From a virus: a DNA stretch of 29,205 bases. The notes beneath the pieces were generated by a model. That model did not search any database. It saw only the letters and a list, made by a program, of their open reading frames with translations, and was not told the DNA's origin. Below are positions 15,231-20,984 of the stretch, piece by piece. The stretch is taken from the IMG/VR virus record IMGVR_UViG_3300000956_000023, positions 1 through 29,205 of that record; one strand, given 5' to 3'. Each line of letters begins with the position of its first letter. The first letter of the stretch is position 1. A program made the position numbers and the translations under genes.

Positions 15231-15503
15231 ATGACAGTTCATATCGACGACAGGCCTCACCCTGGTCCGCCGCGACGGCGTCTGACCGAGGACGATCGCG
15301 AGCTGGCCGAGGACGTGGCAGCAGCGGCGGAAGAGGTGGAGGCTGCCACTCAGGCGTTGGACGTGGCCTACCGGCACCGTTGGCGCGCGGTGAGCGCTGC
15401 GTTCGATGCCGGCATACACCCATTGGACGTGGTGCGGCTCGCGCGCGTGGAGCGCCGAACCGTGCGCGACTGGCATGCCAAATGGGCCGCTGACCAGGCA
15501 TGA
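15231..15503 (+). CDS. Small helix-turn-helix-like protein
   Basis: A 90-residue protein with a start-associated-like site (GAGAGGAATGACCA, 15217-15230) directly before the ATG. Residues about 20-45 are a long acidic helix (DDRELAEDVAAAAEEVEAAT). Residues 52-87 (WRAVSAAFDAGIHPLDVVRLARVERRTVRDWHAKW) have the spacing of a helix-turn-helix, with RRTVRDW as recognition helix. It may be a transcription regulator acting on the neighbouring promoter P15549, which overlaps the intergenic region just downstream; that is inference. Confidence 0.7.
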   Translation: MTVHIDDRPHPGPPRRRLTEDDRELAEDVAAAAEEVEAATQALDVAYRHRWRAVSAAFDAGIHPLDVVRLARVERRTVRDWHAKWAADQA

Positions 15504-15524
15504 CGCTGCTAAGGCTACCCCGAT

Positions 15525-15554
15525 TTGGCGTCTCGGCGCCTGGTGTGTTAAGAT
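15525..15554 (+). promoter_or_regulatory. Promoter P15549, class A of the phage promoter family
   Basis: TTGGCG (15525-15530), an 18-bp spacer and TAAGAT (15549-15554), with TGT just before the -10 as an extended -10. CCCCGA lies before the -35. The -35 and spacer contain GGCGTCTCGGCGCC (15527-15540), one mismatch from the copies at 24657 and 25876. A leader of about 45 nt with a weak GGGGT/ACCCC hairpin ends in the start-associated sequence GAGAGGACCACCGAG (15590-15604). Confidence 0.8.
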
Positions 15555-15604
15555 CACTCTCAGCGGGGTTCAGCCAGGACCCCCAGGCCGAGAGGACCAC
15601 CGAG

Positions 15605-16228
15605 ATGAGCACCAAGACTCCATTCAGCGTGATGACCCGCAAGTACGGCGAGCTCGTGACCGTCGGCATCAAGAGCCGTCGCGACCTGGCGATCAAGTTC
15701 GCGATCGCTCAGGACGCCGACGAGGTGTGGAGCCCGAAGGGTGAGGTTATCTGGGCGAACCCGGCGCTGGTCATGGCGACGGTTCGCCAGCAGGAGGAGC
15801 AGGCAACGATCGAGGACGAGGTTGCGCAGGAGCAGGAAGTCAGCAAGGATGAGACCATGACTGCAACCCTCACCGAGACCGAGACCGAGACCACCGCCAC
15901 GACCGAGCCGACCGAGCCCAAGGTCAAGAAGGCTCGCACCTACGCGCCGCGCGCCACCGTCCAGAACCCGAACGCGGTTACCGGCCGCTTCGACCTGGCG
16001 ACCTACAGCAAGTCCGATGGGGCCACCACCTACGCGCAGCGCAGCGACGCGGTCCTCCGCGCACTGCTCGGGATCAAGTGGCGCGAGCTCTGGGCGCTCG
16101 GTTTCACCCAGAAGAACAGTTCGAGCGTGTTGATCGACATCGAGGCCGGGCGGATCGATGCGGCGGAGTTCCGCGCCGAGATGCTCGAGAAGCTCGAGAT
16201 TCTCGCCGAGGACGACGAGCAGGAGTGA
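15605..16228 (+). CDS. Unknown acidic protein with Thr/Glu linker
   Basis: A 207-residue protein. The frame is open from 15500 (inside the previous gene's end), but promoter P15549 and the start-associated sequence place the start at ATG 15605. The first 60 residues (TRKYGELVTVGIKSRRDLAIKF, later GEVIWANPALVMATVRQQEE) look folded. A linker of Thr and Glu (TETETETTATTEPTEP) follows, then a second folded part (RSDAVLRALLGIKWRELWALGF, ending EFRAEMLEKLEILAED). The two-domain layout with an acidic linker suggests a DNA-associated or regulatory protein; I do not recognise a family. A strong terminator follows. Confidence 0.78.
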   Translation: MSTKTPFSVMTRKYGELVTVGIKSRRDLAIKFAIAQDADEVWSPKGEVIWANPALVMATVRQQEEQATIEDEVAQEQEVSKDETMTATLTETETETTATTEPTEPKVKKARTYAPRATVQNPNAVTGRFDLATYSKSDGATTYAQRSDAVLRALLGIKWRELWALGFTQKNSSSVLIDIEAGRIDAAEFRAEMLEKLEILAEDDEQE

Positions 16229-16280
16229 GCCTAGCACAACCCTAGGCAAGCCCCCTGGCAGACCGCCAGGGGGCTTTCTC
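16229..16280 (+). terminator. Tandem-hairpin Rho-independent terminator
   Basis: The main hairpin pairs 16250-16259 (GCCCCCTGGC) with 16265-16274 around AGACC and is followed by TTTCTC. Just upstream, GCCTAG (16229-16234) pairs with CTAGGC (16242-16247). It closes the transcription unit of the preceding gene, and promoter P16313 begins about 10 nt later. Confidence 0.85.
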
Positions 16281-16288
16281 GTGCATCC

Positions 16289-16318
16289 CGTGCGTCCCTC
16301 CGCCAGGTCGGGTATGGT
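16289..16318 (+). promoter_or_regulatory. Promoter P16313 of the nucleotide cassette
   Basis: CGTGCG (16289-16294), 18 bp, TATGGT (16313-16318). The spacer region shares TGCGTCCCTCCGCC (16291-16304) with GGCGTTCCTCCGCC at 24343-24356, which marks both as members of one family. The leader is about 60 nt and ends in the start-associated sequence GAGAGGACCACCACC (16370-16384). Confidence 0.65.
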
Positions 16319-16384
16319 CTGCTGCACGGCGCTTTCAGGCGTCGCGACGAATTGCTGACATGCCGACTCGAGAGGACCACCACC

Positions 16385-16804
16385 TTGACCAGACCCTCCT
16401 GGCCAGTACATGCCATGAACCTGGCGGCAGCTGCCGCAGAACGTAGTGAAGACCCCTACTGCCAGGTCGGCGCCACCGTCCTGGATCGGGACGGGGTCGT
16501 TTTGGGCGTTGGCTACAATGGCACGCCCAGTGGCGTGACGGGCGTTGACTGGACCGACCGCGACGCCCGGCGCCCGTACATGATCCACGCCGAAGCGAAC
16601 GCGCTGAGGCACACCACGCCTCCGCTCGCGCACGGTGGCTTGCTGGCGGTCACACACTACCCGTGCGCTGCCTGCTGCACCCTGGCACGGTCCTATGGCA
16701 TCCACACGGTGTTCTGGGCGAGTCCGCCCGACTGGCAGCGCTACCCGAAGCTGGACGAGGCATTCCTGATCCGGCTAGGTGTCGTGTTGTGGCAGGTGCC
16801 GTGA
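16385..16804 (+). CDS. dCMP deaminase
   Basis: A 139-residue zinc deaminase converting dCMP to dUMP. His68-Ala69-Glu70 (MIHAEANAL) and Cys94-x-x-Cys97 (YPCAACC) are the zinc and catalytic motif of the cytidine/deoxycytidylate deaminase superfamily. GVGYNGTPSGV (about 40-50) is the substrate loop typical of dCMP deaminases. The start is a TTG at 16385 placed exactly after the start-associated sequence; ATG 16415 is the alternative. It heads a coupled chain of five nucleotide-metabolism genes. If the downstream enzyme acts on dCMP, this one would compete with it for substrate. Confidence 0.9.
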   Translation: MTRPSWPVHAMNLAAAAAERSEDPYCQVGATVLDRDGVVLGVGYNGTPSGVTGVDWTDRDARRPYMIHAEANALRHTTPPLAHGGLLAVTHYPCAACCTLARSYGIHTVFWASPPDWQRYPKLDEAFLIRLGVVLWQVP

Positions 16805-16986
16805 TGGCCTACGTCCCTCGCCGACTCCGCAAGCGCGCGGCCACCTCTCAGTGGCTGCTGAAGGTGCCACCGCCGTTGACCGCCGAACAGGCCGAACAGA
16901 TCAAACGTCAGTGGCTGGCCAATTTCGGCCGGGGCAGTACTGCCATGGTCGTGCCGAATACGATGCCGGTAATGAGGGTCAAGTGA
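16804..16986 (+). CDS. Small basic protein, unknown
   Basis: A 60-residue protein with ATG 16804 overlapping the deaminase stop (TGATG) and its own stop overlapping the next GTG. It begins MAYVPRRLRKRAATSQWLLKV, then LTAEQAEQIKRQWLANFG (a helix) and a short hydrophobic end. It is very basic and may bind nucleic acid or one of the neighbouring enzymes. No family recognised. Confidence 0.68.
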   Translation: MAYVPRRLRKRAATSQWLLKVPPPLTAEQAEQIKRQWLANFGRGSTAMVVPNTMPVMRVK

Positions 16987-17369
16987 GAATCGAAGAATGG
17001 CCAGCGCCCACCATGGCCACCTGGCTAGCGAGGACGCGCGAGCTGCAGCGCGATTACTTCGGCGGCGACCCCGCCGAATTGCCCCCGGACGAGAAGGTCG
17101 CATTCGTGCGCAACATGGTCCTGGGCCTGATGGTCGAAGCGACCGAGGTGCTCGGTGTGGTCAAGAACTGGAAGTGGTGGCGCACGAGCGCGGTCGCATT
17201 CGACCGGGCGGAATACCTTGAGGAGCTGGTGGATGTGGTCCATTTCGCGGGTGCCTTGGCCGTGATGGCCGGCATTACCGATCAAGAATGGCAGGAGGCA
17301 TATGCACGAAAGACCGAGGTTGTGAAGCTGCGTGCCAGGGCCAAGGCCGAGGCAGGTGCAGCGCAGTGA
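16983..17369 (+). CDS. MazG/dUTPase-like nucleotide pyrophosphohydrolase
   Basis: A 128-residue all-alpha NTP pyrophosphohydrolase. FVRNMVLGLMVEATEVL is followed by KNWKWWR, then YLEELVDVVHFAGALAVMAGI: the E-x2-E ... E-x2-D pattern that binds Mg2+ in dimeric dUTPases, dCTPases and MazG. It removes a dNTP, producing dNMP for the next enzymes. Whether it prefers dUTP or dCTP cannot be read. In a cytosine-modifying phage the expected activity would be dCTP removal, as by T4 gp56. Start GTG 16983 overlaps the previous stop. Confidence 0.82.
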   Translation: MRIEEWPAPTMATWLARTRELQRDYFGGDPAELPPDEKVAFVRNMVLGLMVEATEVLGVVKNWKWWRTSAVAFDRAEYLEELVDVVHFAGALAVMAGITDQEWQEAYARKTEVVKLRARAKAEAGAAQ

Positions 17370-17872
17370 TCGTCATGTTTGAGGGCACGGACGGGGTCGG
17401 CAAGACGCGCACGGCCAAGTGGACTGCGCGGCTTTTACGGGCGCCGTTGGTGCACTACGGGCCTCCGCCCGAGGACCCAGACCCGTTGGAGATCTACGTG
17501 TCGCCAGTGTTCGAGCTCTTAGGTGAGTACGACCATGTGGTGCTGGACAGGAGTCCGTTTGGTGCCACGATCTGGGCGCAGCTCGGGTGCCATCCACCTA
17601 CCATGAACGAGGACTTCCATGGCTCGCTGTGCCGTTTCTTCGCCGTCTGGGACGGCTGGATGAACGTGCTGGTGCGGCCCGAGGCCGCGATCATGGCCGA
17701 GCTCGCCAGGCGCCGGGAGTCATCGCCCGTGACCCTCGAGGATTCGCTACGCGCCCAGGACCTGTACATTGACCTGGTGCTGGATCGCTCGATCCTGTTC
17801 GTGCCCGTGGCGCTCTTCACCAGCAGCTATTACCATCGATTGATCGGAGAGGTGCCACCACAATGGAAATGA
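17366..17872 (+). CDS. Deoxynucleoside monophosphate kinase (thymidylate kinase-like)
   Basis: A 168-residue P-loop kinase with GTDGVGKT at residues 7-14 from GTG 17366, which overlaps the previous stop. HVVLDRSPFGATIWAQL supplies the D-R-S motif of thymidylate-kinase-like NMP kinases. It would phosphorylate the dNMP made by the next gene product to the diphosphate. The 3' end overlaps the next gene by 10 nt, and the start-associated sequence of that gene lies inside this coding region. The length (usually just over 200 for TMK) indicates a compact phage form. Confidence 0.82.
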   Translation: MIVMFEGTDGVGKTRTAKWTARLLRAPLVHYGPPPEDPDPLEIYVSPVFELLGEYDHVVLDRSPFGATIWAQLGCHPPTMNEDFHGSLCRFFAVWDGWMNVLVRPEAAIMAELARRRESSPVTLEDSLRAQDLYIDLVLDRSILFVPVALFTSSYYHRLIGEVPPQWK

Positions 17873-18690
17873 ACCTGCTGACCCCGGCGGAGGCCGTCTA
17901 CTGGGGAACGCGCATTACGATGCAGCACGGGCGCGTGCGAACGTCTCGCGGGATGGAGCATCTGGAGATCCAGAATGCCACCTTCCACATTCGCTTCCCG
18001 CACCTGAATCCCCTGGATGCGCCAGGACGGAATGCGAAGCCTGCCATTGGTGCCCTCGAGGCGGTGCAGCTCGTGGGGCAGCTGTCGCATCCAGAGTCGG
18101 TGACGCGCCGAGTGGCAGCGTTCAAGCCGTACCTGGATGACGGCATCTTCTGGGGAGCCTACGGCACTCGGGTGGTCAGCCAGCTATCGCGCGCTGAGCG
18201 TCTGCTCCGCCAGGACCCTGGCACGCGTCAGGCCGTGGTGAGCATCTACGATGGGCAGCGCGACCTGCTGGCACAGGCCCGAGACGTGCCGTGCACCCTC
18301 ACCCTGCAGTTCCTGTGGGAGGCGCCTATGGTCTTGGGCCTACGGGCGTCCATGCGCAGCAACGACGCGTTTTTGGGCCTTCCCTACGACCTGTTCCAGT
18401 TCACTGCCCTGCAGTGCGCCATGGCTGACGCGCTAGGCGCCCGAGCTGGAGCCTACGTCCACACGGTCGGGTCGCTCCACCTCTACCTACGGGACCGCGA
18501 GGCGGCAGAGCGTATCACGTTCCCTGGTGAGCCGTTGACTCACGAGACTGAGTACGTGCGTAAGTGGAATGGCGACACCATCGGCGTCATAAGCGAGCGT
18601 GCCCGCGATCTGCTGTTCGGATATGCGCTGGCTGAGCCAACAGAGTTCGAGCAATATCTGCAACATTCACTCGAGAGGATCACCACATGA
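17863..18690 (+). CDS. Thymidylate-synthase-fold enzyme, candidate dCMP hydroxymethylase
   Basis: A 275-residue enzyme of the thymidylate synthase fold. Aligned by eye with E. coli ThyA, the nucleophile is Cys144 (DVPCTLTLQF; ThyA Cys146). RSNDAFLGLPYD matches the phosphate and pyrimidine-binding segment, and GSLHLY supplies His206 and Tyr208 (ThyA His207, Tyr209). The residue equal to Asn177 of ThyA, which reads the O4/N3 side of dUMP, is Asp176 here. Asp at this position is the hallmark of dCMP hydroxymethylases (T4 gp42, Asp179) and switches thymidylate synthase toward dCMP in mutants. I infer dCMP as substrate. A variant thymidylate synthase is the alternative. A degenerate start-associated sequence (17846-17862) precedes the ATG. 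Confidence 0.78.
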   Translation: MEMNLLTPAEAVYWGTRITMQHGRVRTSRGMEHLEIQNATFHIRFPHLNPLDAPGRNAKPAIGALEAVQLVGQLSHPESVTRRVAAFKPYLDDGIFWGAYGTRVVSQLSRAERLLRQDPGTRQAVVSIYDGQRDLLAQARDVPCTLTLQFLWEAPMVLGLRASMRSNDAFLGLPYDLFQFTALQCAMADALGARAGAYVHTVGSLHLYLRDREAAERITFPGEPLTHETEYVRKWNGDTIGVISERARDLLFGYALAEPTEFEQYLQHSLERITT

Positions 18691-19034
18691 TGAAAGCATT
18701 CGAGTACCGGCCGCTAATCTGTCGCGGCATCGATGAATGTGGAAACGGGCGGACCATCTCGGTATTCTCGAGAAGGAAGACCCTGAATCCATGCCTCGCC
18801 ATTATCACGTGCCATCGGAAGCACACCGTTCCGGCGTACATTCTTCACCGATATCCGACCATCACACACGTCCTGGCGACAAGCTCGGACGGCCAATCCC
18901 TGCTGCTGGATGCGACTCGGCGCGGTGAGATCCATTTGGGGACGAATATCAACGCTGATGCGCCGAATCGATTCGACGGCAACTACTACTGGCTGCCAGA
19001 GGCATACGACAAGCCGTTTGGGGTGAAGCTATGA
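18687..19034 (+). CDS. Unknown 115-aa protein
   Basis: Starts at ATG 18687 directly after a start-associated sequence (GAGAGGATCACCAC, 18673-18686) that lies inside the end of the preceding gene; a second in-frame ATG follows at 18690. The protein has mixed strands (CLAIITCHRKHTVPAYILH, ITHVLATSSDGQSLLLDA) and ends GNYYWLPEAYDKPFGVKL. No enzymatic motif is visible. It sits between the nucleotide genes and the nuclease and may belong to either. Confidence 0.75.
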   Translation: MMKAFEYRPLICRGIDECGNGRTISVFSRRKTLNPCLAIITCHRKHTVPAYILHRYPTITHVLATSSDGQSLLLDATRRGEIHLGTNINADAPNRFDGNYYWLPEAYDKPFGVKL

Positions 19035-19816
19035 GCGACCGCTACCTGACCGCCACCAGGCCTTCCACCGTGGCCAACGCGTTGGACGACAAGTCCGGCC
19101 TGATGCCTTACGTGGCGTCCAGCACCCTTCGCACGATCGCGGCGCACCCAGACCTGATGACGAGGCTGTCCCTGGTCCGTGGCGAAGGCTGGAAGGACTA
19201 CCGCCCGTTGTACGACGAGGCCGAGGCGCGTGGTGGCAAGCGCGAGGCCAGCGATGGCACGAACATCCACATGGTCGTCGAGGCCCTGCATCACGGCATG
19301 AACGTGAACGCCGTGCCGGAGCCTGCCCGCAGCGACGGTCAGGCCGTGTTTGACGCCATCGCCGCGCTAGGCTATCGCATCGTTGAGGCCGAGCTGTTCG
19401 TGGTCACCCAGGGCCTTCCTGAGCTCTGCGCAGGCACCCTGGACCTGCTGCTGGCCGACCAGCACGGGCGCCTGTTGATCGGGGACACCAAGAGCGTCAA
19501 CGCCATCGAGGACGGGCGCTACGCCGGGATTCGTTGGGCGATCCAGACCGCGATCTACAATCACGGAAAGCCCTACGCCGGGCCGCTGCCGCCCGACCGA
19601 GACCGTTGGGGACGCCCGAAGGTGTACCCCGACCGGGTCACCGACTGGCCGGGCCGCCTGGACAGCTCGCGCGCGCTGATCCTGCAGGTCGAACGCGGAA
19701 AACGGAACGTGGTGCCGAGCATGGTGGACACGCGCCAGGGATGGGACTTGGCCAGGGCCGCATGCGAGGTTCGGAAGATCCGCAAGACACAGGCGTCGTT
19801 GGTGACGAACGCATGA
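19031..19816 (+). CDS. RecB/Cas4-like PD-(D/E)xK nuclease
   Basis: A 261-residue nuclease. ELFVVTQGLPELCAGTLDLLL carries the catalytic Asp in GTLD, followed after a short loop by LLIGDTKS, the D-x-K half of the PD-(D/E)xK motif, and IRWAIQTAIYNHG, a helix equal to the QxxxY motif of RecB-family nucleases. Such phage proteins usually act as 5'-3' exonucleases in recombination or in degrading host DNA. The neighbour at 20336 looks like a single-strand binding protein, which fits an annealing-type recombination pair. ATGA coupling on both sides. Confidence 0.83.
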   Translation: MSDRYLTATRPSTVANALDDKSGLMPYVASSTLRTIAAHPDLMTRLSLVRGEGWKDYRPLYDEAEARGGKREASDGTNIHMVVEALHHGMNVNAVPEPARSDGQAVFDAIAALGYRIVEAELFVVTQGLPELCAGTLDLLLADQHGRLLIGDTKSVNAIEDGRYAGIRWAIQTAIYNHGKPYAGPLPPDRDRWGRPKVYPDRVTDWPGRLDSSRALILQVERGKRNVVPSMVDTRQGWDLARAACEVRKIRKTQASLVTNA

Positions 19817-20019
19817 GCAGCGACGGCGTGACCTGGCTGTTCGTGTCGCCGGAGGGCAAGGCGCACGCAGTGTATGCCGCGAACCTGTCACCTACAATGC
19901 TCCGGGGACGGCGGATGCTCGCGGCCTGTGGGCAATACAGCGATAACTGGATAGCGGGTGATATCACTCTGACGAATCAGTGTCGCACGTGCGTCAAGAT
20001 ACTGAATGCCAGGGCATGA
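19813..20019 (+). CDS. Small zinc-binding protein
   Basis: A 68-residue protein, ATG 19813 overlapping the nuclease stop. After a short strand region (GVTWLFVSPEGKAHAVY) it has Cys in LAACGQ and a CRTC pair near the C terminus, with a possible His earlier: the arrangement of small actinophage proteins with a degenerate H...C...CxxC zinc site. Unknown function. Confidence 0.72.
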   Translation: MSSDGVTWLFVSPEGKAHAVYAANLSPTMLRGRRMLAACGQYSDNWIAGDITLTNQCRTCVKILNARA

Positions 20020-20339
20020 GCACGCGTGCACTGAAGGCCCATCGCGAAGCGGCCCTGGCGGTGCTGTCCGCCATCGGCCCGAATGAGAGCCTCGAAGAGC
20101 TGGCCGCACGTGTGGCGAGCGCGGTTGTCGAGGCAGAGGACAAGACCACCTGGATTGTGATCGTGGATGCCGGGCCGAGGAATGTGCCCATCGTCTACGG
20201 CCCATATTCATCAGCAAACGTGGCGCGGCGCTCGATTGAATCCGGGCTGATGCTGAATGGACCCAGGGGACGGATGTTAGTGGCCATGAGGCCGGTACCC
20301 AGGAAGGGTGCCACCACCAATAGGAAGGTAGAGAAATGA
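20016..20339 (+). CDS. Unknown 107-aa protein
   Basis: ATG 20016 overlaps the previous stop and the end overlaps the next start. Residues 1-45 are helical (KAHREAALAVLSAIGP, then EELAARVASAVVEAED). The second half has WIVIVDAG and VPIVYGPYSSANVARRSIESG, a small alpha/beta unit. No family recognised. The coupled position between nuclease and ssDNA-binding candidate suggests a recombination or replication accessory role. Confidence 0.72.
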   Translation: MSTRALKAHREAALAVLSAIGPNESLEELAARVASAVVEAEDKTTWIVIVDAGPRNVPIVYGPYSSANVARRSIESGLMLNGPRGRMLVAMRPVPRKGATTNRKVEK

Positions 20340-20836
20340 GTTCAGGGAACGACATTCTGGGTCAGACCGGGCGCCCGTGGGCAAAGTGGCCTACGATCGG
20401 CACTGAGGTTCGCGGTCGGGTGCTGGAAGAGCCGTCGTTGCGCCAGAGCCGCGACTACGAATCTGGCGACATGATGACCTGGCCGAACGGTGACCCGAAG
20501 ATGGAGATTGTGGTGGCACTGGCCACCGAGCTCCGCGACAGCGAGATTGACAACGACAACGGCGAGCGTGCCCTGGTGCTACCCGTCGGGTCGAACAGGT
20601 TCCGCGCGGTGCAGAAGGCCATGCGGGATGGTGGCAGCAAGGGTCTGTACCCTGGCGACACCATCGCGGTCAAGTACGTGGCCGATGGCCCTCGGGACCC
20701 CGCGCGGCCGCGCCTGAACCCGCCGAAGGAGTTCGTGGCGGAGTACACGAGGGCCAACGGCAGCGCCACCCAGAAGGCCCTGGACGCGCTGGCAGGTCTC
20801 GGCGGTCGGGTGGTCGAGGACAAGCCGGGATTCTAG
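20336..20836 (+). CDS. Probable ssDNA-binding (OB-fold) protein
   Basis: A 166-residue protein beginning GNDILGQTGRPWAKW. GTEVRGRVLEEPSLRQSRDYESG followed by TWPNGDPKMEIVVALATEL is a pattern of five short strands as in OB folds, and is common to actinophage proteins annotated as ssDNA-binding. A helix follows (NRFRAVQKAMRDG), then GDTIAVKYVADGPRD. The acidic tip expected of bacterial SSB is not evident; the end is VVEDKPGF. It is the last gene before the hairpin at 20853 and lies just upstream of the primase-helicase. Confidence 0.68.
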   Translation: MSSGNDILGQTGRPWAKWPTIGTEVRGRVLEEPSLRQSRDYESGDMMTWPNGDPKMEIVVALATELRDSEIDNDNGERALVLPVGSNRFRAVQKAMRDGGSKGLYPGDTIAVKYVADGPRDPARPRLNPPKEFVAEYTRANGSATQKALDALAGLGGRVVEDKPGF

Positions 20837-20852
20837 GAATCCACACAGGAGC

Positions 20853-20901
20853 GGCCCTGGCAGGGGAGAGGACCACCACAGTCTTTGACCCTGCCAGGGC
20901 C
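20853..20901 (+). terminator. 13-bp hairpin with a start-associated sequence in its loop
   Basis: 20853-20865 (GGCCCTGGCAGGG) pairs perfectly with 20889-20901. The 23-nt loop contains GAGAGGACCACCACA (20866-20880), the start-associated sequence found before many genes, followed by GTCTTTGA with no start codon at the expected place. No good T-run follows, so a pure terminator role is doubtful. The remaining part of the 148-nt gap up to 20984 has a repeated AGAGCCGT (near 20945 and 20973) and no convincing gene. Confidence 0.8.
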
Positions 20902-20984
20902 AGCTGTTTGCCATTCTGCCACAGGCTCGCTTGTTACGCCAGGCTAGAGCCGTCATGCCTTCCCCTCGAGAATAGAGCCGTGCG

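Noticed and set aside
20881-20978. Possible short gene following the orphan start-associated sequence (frame from GTC 20881)
   Set aside because: There is no start codon at the expected position and the open stretch shows no protein-like pattern; kept only as a possible relic.
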